Part shown: in pieces, positions 53,800 to 62,067 of the stretch | Layout of the letters: every line of letters starts with the position of its first letter | How positions within the stretch are numbered: position 1 is the first letter of the stretch | Assembly: GCF_013359595.1 (NCBI RefSeq) | Contig: NZ_JABFMP010000004.1 | Span: forward strand, 1 to 64,000 | Length of the DNA: 64,000 nt | Direction: 5' to 3' | From: Pseudomonas sp. C1C7 | GTDB taxonomy: Bacteria; Pseudomonadota; Gammaproteobacteria; Pseudomonadales; Pseudomonadaceae | The notes under the pieces: generated by a model | What the model saw: only the letters and a program-made list of their open reading frames with translations | Told to the model about the DNA's origin: nothing | Databases searched by the model: none | Translations under genes and position numbers: made by a program

Positions 53800-53958
53800 C
53801 TCGCGCACTTCAAGGGCCACGCCAGGTCGCCGCATGCAGATGCGCGGCATGGTGTCAGGACTCTAAACGCAACGCCCGGTCTGGCTTCCGTCAGGCCGGG
53901 CGTTTGCCGCTTTCAGACCTCATGGGTTTCGCCATGGGGCAGTAACAGGTAACAAGAC

Positions 53959-54360
53959 ATGGCAAAAGAATACAGCCGTACCCAACGGATCGGCGATCAA
54001 ATGCAGCGCGAGCTGGCACAACTGATCCGTCGTGAAGTCAAAGACCCGCGTGTCGGCCTGGTCACCATTACCGCTGTGGAAGTCAGCCGTGACGTCGGTC
54101 ACGCCAAGATCTTCATCACCGTGATGGGCCAGGATGGCCACGAAGAAATCGCACAAAGCATCAAGGTGCTGAACTCCGCCGCCGGCTTCCTGCGTATGCA
54201 GCTGGCTCGCGAGATGAAGCTGCGCAGCGTTCCACAGCTGCACTTCCACTACGATGAAAGTGTCGTGCGCGGTGCGCATCTGTCGGCTTTGATCGAACGC
54301 GCAGTGGCTGAAGACAGCCAGCACACGGTTGCGGCAGACGCCGAAGGCACCAAGGAGTAA
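53959..54360 (+). CDS. rbfA: Ribosome-binding factor A
   Basis: The 133-residue KH-fold protein binds 30S precursors and helps process 16S rRNA, and is linked to cold adaptation. The family start [32 protein letters not shown] is followed by [29 protein letters not shown] hairpin without a T-run (53871-53904) lies in the gap after infB. truB begins four bases after the stop. Confidence 0.96.
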   Translation: MAKEYSRTQRIGDQMQRELAQLIRREVKDPRVGLVTITAVEVSRDVGHAKIFITVMGQDGHEEIAQSIKVLNSAAGFLRMQLAREMKLRSVPQLHFHYDESVVRGAHLSALIERAVAEDSQHTVAADAEGTKE

Positions 54361-54363
54361 CCG

Positions 54364-55281
54364 GTGGCTCAGGTCAAACGTATCCGTCGTAACGTCAGCG
54401 GTATCATCCTGCTCGACAAGCCGTTGGGGTTTACTTCCAACTCCGCGCTGCAGAAGGTCCGCTGGTTGCTGAATGCCGAGAAGGCCGGTCACACCGGCAG
54501 CCTCGACCCGCTGGCCACCGGCGTGCTGCCGCTGTGCTTCGGCGAGGCCACCAAGTTCTCGCAATACCTGCTCGATTCCGACAAGGGTTACGAAACCCTG
54601 GCGCAACTGGGCAAGACCACCACGACGGCGGATGCCGAAGGTGAAGTTTTGCTGGAGCGTCCGGTGACCGTTGGTCGCACCGAGATGGAAGCGGTTCTGC
54701 CGAATTTCCGAGGGGAAATCAAACAGATACCGCCGATGTACTCGGCCCTCAAGCGTGACGGGCAGCCACTGTACAAGTTGGCCCGTGCTGGCGAAGTAGT
54801 GGAGCGTGAACCGCGTTCTGTTACTATTACGCGCTTGGAATTACTGGCCTTCGAAGGTGATACTGCGCGACTTGCGGTGGATTGCACCAAAGGCACCTAT
54901 ATCCGCACCCTGGTTGAGGATATCGGTGAGCAACTCGGTTGTGGTGCTTACGTTGCAGAACTGCGACGGACCCAGGCCGGGCCTTTCACCCTGGCGCAAA
55001 CCGTCACCCTGGAAGAGCTGGAAGCGGCACATGCCGAAGGCGGCAACGAAGCGGTCGATCGCTTCCTGATGCCATCGGACAGCGGCTTGCTGGATTGGCC
55101 GCTGTTGCAGTTCTCGGAAGCGAGCGCGTTCTACTGGCTCAACGGCCAGCCGGTACGTGCCCCCGATGCACCGAAGTTCGGCATGGTACGGGTACAGGAT
55201 CACAATGGTCGCTTCATCGGGATCGGTGAAGTGAGCGAAGACGGGCGCATCGCGCCACGTCGACTGATTCGGTCAGAATGA
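54364..55281 (+). CDS. truB: tRNA pseudouridine-55 synthase TruB
   Basis: The 305-residue enzyme makes pseudouridine at position 55 in the T-loop of tRNAs. The catalytic aspartate lies in [22 protein letters not shown]. Other motifs are [19 protein letters not shown] and [15 protein letters not shown], and a C-terminal PUA-like domain closes the protein. The start is GTG. Confidence 0.97.
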   Translation: MAQVKRIRRNVSGIILLDKPLGFTSNSALQKVRWLLNAEKAGHTGSLDPLATGVLPLCFGEATKFSQYLLDSDKGYETLAQLGKTTTTADAEGEVLLERPVTVGRTEMEAVLPNFRGEIKQIPPMYSALKRDGQPLYKLARAGEVVEREPRSVTITRLELLAFEGDTARLAVDCTKGTYIRTLVEDIGEQLGCGAYVAELRRTQAGPFTLAQTVTLEELEAAHAEGGNEAVDRFLMPSDSGLLDWPLLQFSEASAFYWLNGQPVRAPDAPKFGMVRVQDHNGRFIGIGEVSEDGRIAPRRLIRSE

Positions 55282-55398
55282 CCGGACGAGTGTGGCTGTC
55301 AGCAGGCACGGTCACTACTCATTTTTAGATACAGGGTTTTGTCCCTGGCCTGTTGAAGCTGTTTCCCTGAAACAGTTTCCTGATAAAAGGATTGCCTC

Positions 55399-55668
55399 AT
55401 GGCTCTCAGCGTTGAAGAAAAAGCTCAAATCGTTACCGACTACCAGCAAGCTGTTGGTGATACTGGTTCGCCAGAAGTGCAAGTTGCACTGCTGACCGCC
55501 AACATCAACAAACTGCAAGGTCACTTCAAGGCCAACGGTAAAGATCACCACTCCCGTCGTGGTCTGATCCGCATGGTTAACCAGCGTCGCAAGCTGCTGG
55601 ACTACCTGAAAGGCAAAGACGTGAGCCGTTACAGCGCTCTGATCGGTCGCCTGGGTCTGCGTCGCTAA
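55399..55668 (+). CDS. rpsO: 30S ribosomal protein S15
   Basis: The 89-residue primary binder of 16S rRNA has the canonical length. Family sequence includes [23 protein letters not shown], then [21 protein letters not shown] and [13 protein letters not shown]. An aaaagg ribosome site precedes the ATG. A 117-base leader separates it from truB, and S15 is known to autoregulate through its leader in E. coli. Confidence 0.98.
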   Translation: MALSVEEKAQIVTDYQQAVGDTGSPEVQVALLTANINKLQGHFKANGKDHHSRRGLIRMVNQRRKLLDYLKGKDVSRYSALIGRLGLRR

Positions 55669-55884
55669 TAAGCGATTGCGCTAGAGGTTGGTTGTCTGTC
55701 GTGCATCAGCGGGTTTCCGCCGGCGCATGGCAGGCTCCCAGCCTCAAGTTTTATCTGGATACCTGCTTTACCCAGCTCCACACAGGCAAGACCAGGACAA
55801 CCCGCTCGGGCCGATTCCCGACGTTGCCCAAGAATTTCGCAAGAAACCAGTTTCCCCAAGAGCCACAAAAGAAGGTAGGACACC

Positions 55885-57990
55885 GTGAACCCGGTAATCA
55901 AGAAATTCCAGTTCGGTCAGTCGACCGTTACCCTCGAGACTGGCCGTATCGCCCGTCAGGCCTCCGGCGCAGTATTGGTCACCGTTGACGACGACGTCAG
56001 CGTATTGGTGACCGTAGTCGGTGCAAAACAAGCTGATCCAGGCAAGGGCTTCTTCCCTCTGTCTGTTCACTACCAGGAAAAGACTTACGCTGCCGGTAAG
56101 ATCCCTGGCGGTTTCTTCAAGCGCGAAGGCCGTCCTTCCGAGAAAGAAACCCTGACTTCCCGACTGATCGACCGTCCGATCCGTCCGCTGTTCCCTGAAG
56201 GTTTCATGAACGAAGTGCAGGTTGTCTGCACCGTCGTTTCCACCAGCAAGAAGACCGATCCGGACATCGCTGCGATGATCGGTACCTCGGCTGCCCTGGC
56301 GATCTCCGGCATTCCGTTCGACGGCCCGATCGGCGCGGCCCGCGTTGCTTTCCACGAAAGCACCGGCTACCTGCTGAACCCGACCTACGAGCAACTGGCC
56401 GCTTCCAGCCTGGACATGGTCGTAGCCGGTACCGAAGAAGCCGTACTGATGGTTGAATCGGAAGCCAAAGAGCTGACCGAAGACCAGATGCTGGGCGCCG
56501 TGCTGTTCGCCCACGACGAGTTCCAGTCGGTGATCAAGGCTGTCAAAGAGCTGGCTGCCGAAGCTGCCAAGCCAACCTGGACCTGGGCTCCACAAGCTGA
56601 AGCCACCGAGCTGCTGGGCGCTATCCGTGCCGAGTTCGGCGAAGCGATCTCCCAGGCCTACACCATCACCGTCAAGGCCGACCGTTACGCTCGCCTGGGC
56701 GAGCTGAAGGATCAGGTCGTTGCCAAGCTGGCTCGTGAAGAAGGCCAGCCTTCGGCTTCCGACGTCAAAGCCGCTTTCGGTGAAATCGAATACCGCACCG
56801 TTCGCGAAAACATCGTTAACGGCAAGCCACGTATCGACGGTCGCGACACCCGCACCGTACGTCCGCTGAACATCGAAGTCGGCGTTCTGCCGAAGACTCA
56901 CGGTTCTGCGCTGTTCACCCGTGGTGAAACCCAGGCGCTGGTCGTTGCAACGCTGGGCACCGCCCGTGATGCGCAGCTGCTGGACACCCTGGAAGGGGAG
57001 AAAAAAGACCCGTTCATGCTGCACTACAACTTCCCTCCGTTCTCGGTGGGTGAGTGTGGTCGCATGGGTGGCGCTGGTCGTCGCGAAATCGGTCACGGCC
57101 GTCTGGCCCGTCGTTCGGTTCAGGCCATGCTGCCTGCCGCTGACGTGTTCCCGTACACCATCCGTGTCGTATCGGAAATCACCGAGTCCAACGGTTCCAG
57201 CTCCATGGCTTCGGTCTGCGGTGCTTCCCTGGCACTGATGGATGCTGGTGTACCGATGAAGGCACCCGTTGCCGGTATCGCCATGGGTCTGGTCAAGGAA
57301 GGCGAGAAATTCGCAGTTCTGACCGACATCCTGGGCGACGAAGACCACCTGGGCGACATGGACTTCAAGGTAGCCGGTACCGCCAAAGGTGTGACCGCGC
57401 TGCAGATGGACATCAAGATCAAGGGCATCACCGAAGAGATCATGGAAATCGCTCTGGGCCAGGCCCTGGAAGCGCGCCTGAACATCCTCGGTCAGATGAA
57501 CCAGATCATTGGCCAGTCGCGTACCGAACTGTCGGCCAACGCTCCGACCATGATCGCGATGAAGATCGACACCGACAAAATCCGTGATGTCATCGGTAAA
57601 GGCGGCGCGACCATCCGTGCGATCTGCGAAGAAACCAAGGCTTCGATCGACATCGAAGACGACGGTTCGATCAAGATCTTCGGCGAAACCAAGGACGCTG
57701 CAGAAGCTGCTCGTCAGCGCGTTCTGGCGATCACCGCTGAAGCGGAAATCGGCAAGATCTACGTTGGTAAGGTTGAGCGCATCGTCGACTTCGGCGCATT
57801 CGTCAACATCCTGCCTGGCAAGGACGGTCTGGTTCACATCTCCATGCTGAGCGATGCTCGCGTCGAGAAAGTGACCGACATCCTGAAAGAAGGTCAGGAA
57901 GTGGAAGTGCTGGTACTGGACGTGGACAACCGCGGCCGTATCAAGCTGTCCATCAAGGACGTAGCTGCAGCCAAGGCTTCGGGCGTTTAA
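55885..57990 (+). CDS. pnp: Polynucleotide phosphorylase
   Basis: The 701-residue 3'-to-5' phosphorolytic exoribonuclease is a core member of the RNA degradosome. Two RNase PH domains (first from about 5, second from about 310 with [30 protein letters not shown]) are joined by a helical region. A KH domain ([21 protein letters not shown]) and an S1 domain ([26 protein letters not shown]) end the protein. The start is GTG with aaggtagg before it. The 216-base gap after rpsO is probably the regulated leader. Confidence 0.97.
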   Translation: MNPVIKKFQFGQSTVTLETGRIARQASGAVLVTVDDDVSVLVTVVGAKQADPGKGFFPLSVHYQEKTYAAGKIPGGFFKREGRPSEKETLTSRLIDRPIRPLFPEGFMNEVQVVCTVVSTSKKTDPDIAAMIGTSAALAISGIPFDGPIGAARVAFHESTGYLLNPTYEQLAASSLDMVVAGTEEAVLMVESEAKELTEDQMLGAVLFAHDEFQSVIKAVKELAAEAAKPTWTWAPQAEATELLGAIRAEFGEAISQAYTITVKADRYARLGELKDQVVAKLAREEGQPSASDVKAAFGEIEYRTVRENIVNGKPRIDGRDTRTVRPLNIEVGVLPKTHGSALFTRGETQALVVATLGTARDAQLLDTLEGEKKDPFMLHYNFPPFSVGECGRMGGAGRREIGHGRLARRSVQAMLPAADVFPYTIRVVSEITESNGSSSMASVCGASLALMDAGVPMKAPVAGIAMGLVKEGEKFAVLTDILGDEDHLGDMDFKVAGTAKGVTALQMDIKIKGITEEIMEIALGQALEARLNILGQMNQIIGQSRTELSANAPTMIAMKIDTDKIRDVIGKGGATIRAICEETKASIDIEDDGSIKIFGETKDAAEAARQRVLAITAEAEIGKIYVGKVERIVDFGAFVNILPGKDGLVHISMLSDARVEKVTDILKEGQEVEVLVLDVDNRGRIKLSIKDVAAAKASGV

Positions 57991-58013
57991 TCCGCTTGCA
58001 AAGCTGACGTCGT

Positions 58014-58052
58014 AAAAAAGACCCCGCCGTGAAAACGGCGGGGTCTTTTTTT
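58014..58052 (+). terminator. Operon terminator after pnp
   Basis: A 17-bp stem with a gaaa loop (aaaaaagaccccgccgt and its complement) is followed by further T. It ends the rimP-to-pnp operon. Confidence 0.95.
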
Positions 58053-58121
58053 TGCCCGGATGAAACACAGGCATTGGCCGAAGTTGCCGGTATGGCTTGG
58101 CGATGCTAGGTTTAGCGCACT

Positions 58122-58197
58122 GCCCGTGTAGCTCAGCCGGTAGAGCAGCGCACTCGTAACGCGAAGGTCGCAGGTTCGATTCCTGTCTCGGGCACCA
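58122..58197 (+). tRNA. tRNA-Thr (CGT)
   Basis: This 76-base tRNA has encoded CCA. The D arm GCTCAGCCGGTAGAGC, anticodon loop CTCGTAA (anticodon CGT) and T arm CAGGTTCGATTCCTG are clear. The acceptor has one U-U mismatch at the sixth pair, and the anticodon stem is imperfect (A31-C39). It stands alone, eight bases from the stop of the convergent polyserine gene. Confidence 0.92.
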
Positions 58198-58204
58198 TCC
58201 TTTC

Positions 58205-58711
58205 CTACTTCACCTTTCTGGCCAGGTCCTCGACGGTTCGTTTGAGCTGATCGATGGTGCGGTCCTGATCACTGACTTCCCGCTTCAGGTTCGAAATCTC
58301 GTTGTTGCTGGAGCTCGAACTGGAACCGCTATTACGCTTGAGTTCCTCCATCTGTTTGCGCAGGTTATCCAACTCGCGATCCTGTTCTTTGACGGTGCGC
58401 TTGAGCTCGTCGATTTCCTTGCTGCTGGAGCTGCTGCTCGAGCCGCTGCTGCGCTTGAGCTCCTCGATCTGATTCGCCTGATCCTTGAGGGTGTCCCGCA
58501 TCTTTTCCAGTTCACCGACTTCGACATTGGTTTTGACGATCACGTTCTCCCCGTTCTCATTTTGAACGGCGGCCACCTTGCCGTAGGTGCTCGAGTAGTT
58601 GCTGCTCAGCCCAATGCTGGCAAGCGCTGTTGCTGGCAGGGCCAGGGCGCCCAGCAGGGTTGTCATTGCGGTGGCGGACAGAACAAACGAAAGCTTCGAG
58701 GCGCTACGCAT
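58205..58711 (-). CDS. Exported coiled-coil protein with polyserine linkers
   Basis: The 168-residue protein has a signal peptide (MRSASKLSFVLSATAMTTLL...LPATALA). The mature N-terminus is short (SIGLSSNYSSTYGKVAAVQNENGENVIVKTNVEVGELEK). Three charged heptad-type coiled-coil blocks follow, beginning at QANQIEELKR, at EIDELKRTVKEQDRELDNLRKQMEELKR and at EISNLKREVSDQDRTIDQLKR. They are separated by two serine-rich linkers (SSGSSSSSSS and NSGSSSSSSN). The blocks look like internal duplications. GGAA lies eight bases before the chosen ATG. I know no function; a periplasmic trimer or spacer is imaginable. Confidence 0.7.
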   Translation of the reverse strand: MRSASKLSFVLSATAMTTLLGALALPATALASIGLSSNYSSTYGKVAAVQNENGENVIVKTNVEVGELEKMRDTLKDQANQIEELKRSSGSSSSSSSKEIDELKRTVKEQDRELDNLRKQMEELKRNSGSSSSSSNNEISNLKREVSDQDRTIDQLKRTVEDLARKVK

Positions 58712-59011
58712 CGGTGACGTTCCAAATGGCATGCCGGTATGGCACATCGCTATGACTCAGGCTTTTGGTTTATGTTCCCGTTGCACAAGCGCGTTGTGTG
58801 GTTTTTTGTGGGGCAGATGTAAAGAGTCGTGTAATTCGTCCGACAAACATCCTATATTCGGTGCCTGCCTGAGTATTACCCAGCAGTTTTCAGATGATCC
58901 CCGAATGGTCCTGAAGGCCAGATAAACCGCGCAGTACAGGGTTTATTTGCGTCAGAGAGATCCTTGATGATCCACATCCATCTTCCATTCTCCCCGATCA
59001 GCGAGAAAACC

Positions 59012-59317
59012 ATGACCGTAAAAGAATTGAGCCAGGAAGCCCGCCACGAACAAGCGCTGAAAATGTATGCGCAGGACACGCCCGAGCTGCTGGACGAGAT
59101 CAAGGACCTGAGTCCTGATGAACAGCAGGACCAGATCCAGTGGGCATTCGAGGACGAAGCGGAGGCCCAGGGCCTGCAAGTCTGGGAATTGACGCTCAAG
59201 TACACCACCACCCCGGAAGAATTCGAGGCTGAACGCCTGAAGCTGCATAAAGAAGCAGCCGAGGTGTTGGGTGTGGAGTGGGAAGAGTACTGCGAGATGA
59301 ACGGTCTGATCGTTTGA
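59012..59317 (+). CDS. DUF6388-like small acidic protein
   Basis: The product, about 101 residues, is acidic and all helical (MTVKELSQEARHEQALKMYAQD; LLDEIKDLSPDEQQDQIQWAFEDEAEAQG; VLGVEWEEYCEMNGL). It resembles the DUF6388 proteins common in Pseudomonas, with unknown function. The frame is open further up to an ATG at 58967, preceded by AGAGAG, which would add 15 residues of a different character. I favour 59012 on family length, without certainty. The 300 bases upstream hold nothing else I can name. Confidence 0.65.
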   Translation: MTVKELSQEARHEQALKMYAQDTPELLDEIKDLSPDEQQDQIQWAFEDEAEAQGLQVWELTLKYTTTPEEFEAERLKLHKEAAEVLGVEWEEYCEMNGLIV

Positions 59318-59318
59318 A

Positions 59319-59381
59319 AACAGCTTCAAGCTGCAAGCCACAGCGGATTCGCTTGCAGCTTGCAGCTTGCAGCTTGTCGCT
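59319..59381. repeat. Tandem gcttgca repeat element
   Basis: The 7-base unit gcttgca is repeated (59351-59376: gcttgcagcttgcagcttgc...). A preceding inverted copy (cttcaagctgcaagc) can fold back onto it. It lies between the convergent DUF6388 and nadC genes and is of the kind scattered in P. fluorescens intergenic regions. Confidence 0.75.
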
Positions 59382-59393
59382 AGAAGCGGCTTT

Positions 59394-60242
59394 TCAGAGA
59401 CTGAGTCGCATCGACAAGTCGACCGCCTTCACATCCTTGGTCATCGCACCAATCGAGATGTAGTCCACGCCGGTCTCGGCGATCGGCAGCAATGTGCTTT
59501 CGTTGATCCCGCCGCTGGCCTCCAGCTTGGCCTTGCCGCCGTTCAGGCGCACGGCTTCGCGCATGTCTTCCAGGCTCAGTTCGTCGAGCATGATGATGTC
59601 GGCGCCGGCCGCCAGGGCTTCTTTCAACTCATCCAGGCTTTCCACCTCGATCTCCACCGGTTTGCCCGGGGCGATCTTGTGCGCGGCGGCGATAGCTTGC
59701 GGGATGCCTCCGCAGGCGGCGATATGGTTTTCCTTGATCAGAAAGGCGTCATACAGGCCGATGCGGTGGTTGTAGCAGCCGCCGCAGGTCACGGCGTACT
59801 TCTGCGCCAGACGCAGGCCCGGCAGGGTCTTGCGGGTGTCCAGCAGCTTGACCTGGGTCCGAGCGACGAAGTCCGCCAGATACTGCGCGCGGGTGGCGAC
59901 CCCAGACAGCAGTTGCAGGAAATTCAGCGCGCTGCGTTCACCGGTCAGCAGCGAGCGGGCAGGGCCCTCGAGATGGAACAGCGCCTGGTTGGGCTTGACC
60001 CGATCGCCATCGGCGACCTGCCAGTGCACCGCAACCCGCGGGTCCAGCTGCCGAAACACGTTGTCGACCCAGGCGGTACCGCAGATGACGGCGGCGTCGC
60101 GGGTGATGATGGTGGCTTTGGCCAGGCGTTCGGCCGGGATCAGTTGCGCGGTGATGTCGCCGCTGCCGACGTCTTCGAGCAACGCACGGCGCACGTTGGC
60201 TTCGATTTCGGCGGTCAAATCGGCGAGACGTAGATTCGGCAT
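59394..60242 (-). CDS. nadC: Nicotinate-nucleotide pyrophosphorylase (carboxylating)
   Basis: The 282-residue quinolinate phosphoribosyltransferase of NAD synthesis shows GDITAQLIP, the binding segment [45 protein letters not shown] and the ending LEASGGI...[13 protein letters not shown]. The start at 60242 (MPNLRLADL) is chosen over the longer open frame to 60407, which overlaps the upstream region without homology. It is divergent from ampD. Confidence 0.96.
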   Translation of the reverse strand: MPNLRLADLTAEIEANVRRALLEDVGSGDITAQLIPAERLAKATIITRDAAVICGTAWVDNVFRQLDPRVAVHWQVADGDRVKPNQALFHLEGPARSLLTGERSALNFLQLLSGVATRAQYLADFVARTQVKLLDTRKTLPGLRLAQKYAVTCGGCYNHRIGLYDAFLIKENHIAACGGIPQAIAAAHKIAPGKPVEIEVESLDELKEALAAGADIIMLDELSLEDMREAVRLNGGKAKLEASGGINESTLLPIAETGVDYISIGAMTKDVKAVDLSMRLSL

Positions 60243-60480
60243 AACGAGCTCCACAAACAAAGTGGCCCGATTATAGGGGCAGGGCGCCGGGCAACCCAAG
60301 GCGTGCGATGGGTTCGCGGTGCGCAAAATCCTGCATTTTGTCGATTCCCGGCGGCAATCGGGTGCCATCCTTGAAGCCAGTGCAGAGTCTTGCGGGACCT
60401 CAATCACGCCAAGTGATCGCGTCCCGAGGGTCTATCGCGGCATACTGGGCACCAACACAGTCGTCGTTGAAGGAATCGGT

Positions 60481-61056
60481 ATGCAGTTGGACCCCGCGAG
60501 CGGTTGGTGTCAGGACGTGCGTTTGTGTCCCTCACCGAACTTCAATGCGCGCCCCACCGGCGAAATTTCCCTGCTGGTGATCCACAACATCAGCCTGCCG
60601 CCCGCGCAATTCGCCACCGGCAAGGTGCAGGAATTTTTCCAGAATCGCCTGGATGTCACGGAGCACCCTTACTTTGAAGGGATTGCCGACCTGCGCGTGT
60701 CTGCGCATTTTCTGATCGAGCGTGACGGTGCCGTCACCCAGTTTGTCTCTTGCCTGGAGCGTGCCTGGCACGCCGGGGTGTCGAGCTTCGAGGGCCGAGA
60801 AACCTGTAACGATTTTTCCGTGGGCATCGAGCTTGAGGGGACGGATGATCTGCCGTTCACCGATGCGCAATACGACGCGTTGATTAGCCTGACCCGGCAA
60901 CTGCAAAGCGCTTTCACGGCCATCACCCCGCAGCGCATCTGCGGTCACAGCGACATCGCCCCCGGGCGCAAGACCGATCCGGGACCGGCGTTTGACTGGA
61001 CGCGCTACCGTGGAGCCCTGGTCCAGGACGCTGCGCAAAAAGAGGATCAACAATGA
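60481..61056 (+). CDS. ampD: 1,6-anhydro-N-acetylmuramyl-L-alanine amidase AmpD
   Basis: The 191-residue cytoplasmic zinc amidase recycles cell-wall anhydromuropeptides and keeps AmpR-driven beta-lactamase uninduced. The zinc ligands are visible as the histidine in LLVIHNISLP and the His/Asp pair in CGHSDIAPGRKTDPGPAFDW. Other family stretches are SAHFLIERDGAVTQFVS and FSVGIELEGTDD. The ATG at 60481 is the family start. It overlaps ampE by four bases (ATGA). Confidence 0.96.
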   Translation: MQLDPASGWCQDVRLCPSPNFNARPTGEISLLVIHNISLPPAQFATGKVQEFFQNRLDVTEHPYFEGIADLRVSAHFLIERDGAVTQFVSCLERAWHAGVSSFEGRETCNDFSVGIELEGTDDLPFTDAQYDALISLTRQLQSAFTAITPQRICGHSDIAPGRKTDPGPAFDWTRYRGALVQDAAQKEDQQ

Positions 61057-61889
61057 GTTTTCTGGTGTTGCTGCTGGCGGTATGGATCGAGAAATTCTCG
61101 GCCCTGCGCCATCAGGTTCAACGAGACGGCGGATGGATTCGCGAGTTGCACAAACTCGAATCGAGTCCGCGCATGGCGAAAAATCCCTGGCTGGTGCTGA
61201 TCGTGCTGGTGCTGCTGCCGGTCGCGCTGCTGGCGTTGCTGTTGTGGGTGCTGGACCCGGTGGCCTACGGCCTCTTTGCGTTGCCGGTGCACCTGCTGGT
61301 GGTGATTTACAGTCTGGGCCGGGGCGATCTGCTGGGCGGCCTGGGGCCTTTTCGCGATGCCTGGCGTCGGGAGGATCTGCAAGCCGCGGCCCACGTCGCC
61401 AAGCGTGACCTGGATATCTGCGCCGACAGTGGCGAGCAATTGCTGGAGCGGGTCGAAGGCCATCTTCTGTGGGAGGCCTACCAAAGCTTCTTCGCCGTGA
61501 TTTTCTGGTATTTCCTGCTGGGTCCGGTTGCCGCGCTGAGCTACCGCCTGCTGGCACTGGCTGAGGAAAACGGGCAGAACCCGGCGCTGGTCGAGCGTGC
61601 CGGGCAATTGCGCCACGCTTTCGACTGGATACCGGTGCGCCTGCTGGCGGCCAGTTTTGCCCTGGTCGGCAACTTTGTCGCGGTCAGCCGGATGATGTTG
61701 CACGAGTTGCTGAACTGGAACATCAGCGCCGCGCAATTGATCGAAAAGGCAGGCCTTGTGGCCGCCGAAATCCCGGCTCCGGTGGTGGGGCCTGAAGGCA
61801 TCAACAACCTCGACCGGATCTGGGAGTTGCTGCTGCGGGCGGCGGTGCTCTGGTATGCGGGGTTTGCGTTGTGGACTGTCCTGCCCTGA
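61053..61889 (+). CDS. ampE: AmpE-family membrane protein
   Basis: The 278-residue inner-membrane protein is co-encoded with AmpD and called a regulatory signalling modulator. It has four or so membrane segments (MSFLVLLLAVWIEKF; PWLVLIVLVLLPVALLALLLWVL; LFALPVHLLVVIYSLG; AVIFWYFLLGPVAALSYRLL) and the conserved FSALRHQ start. The C-terminal segment is also hydrophobic (LLRAAVLWYAGFALWTV). Its biochemical role is not well known. Confidence 0.92.
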   Translation: MSFLVLLLAVWIEKFSALRHQVQRDGGWIRELHKLESSPRMAKNPWLVLIVLVLLPVALLALLLWVLDPVAYGLFALPVHLLVVIYSLGRGDLLGGLGPFRDAWRREDLQAAAHVAKRDLDICADSGEQLLERVEGHLLWEAYQSFFAVIFWYFLLGPVAALSYRLLALAEENGQNPALVERAGQLRHAFDWIPVRLLAASFALVGNFVAVSRMMLHELLNWNISAAQLIEKAGLVAAEIPAPVVGPEGINNLDRIWELLLRAAVLWYAGFALWTVLP

Positions 61890-61898
61890 TTGCTCTTG

Positions 61899-61926
61899 TG
61901 TAGCAGCAGCCTTCGGCAGCTGCTAC
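61899..61926. repeat. REP-like palindrome after ampE
   Basis: tgtagcagcagcc-ttcgg-cagctgctaca is an inverted repeat of the Pseudomonas tagcagc/gctgcta type, 10 bases after the ampE stop. It may also act as an mRNA end. Confidence 0.7.
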
Positions 61927-62067
61927 AAGACCGCGTTGTCCTGTCGTTAACCTTAAGTTACAAAACCCTCCCCAAATTTGAGTTATATACGGATAGCGCC
62001 CAATAGTGGCTATCTGCTGCCCGGCTGCGCCCGCGAATAACAATAAGAAAACCAAGGGAGACTTCTA

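Noticed and set aside
51238..53850. 870-codon minus-strand frame opposite infB
   Set aside because: Shadow of infB; low-complexity composition mirrors the sense codons.
55768..58074. 768-codon minus-strand frame opposite pnp
   Set aside because: Shadow of pnp; it also runs through the strong pnp terminator.
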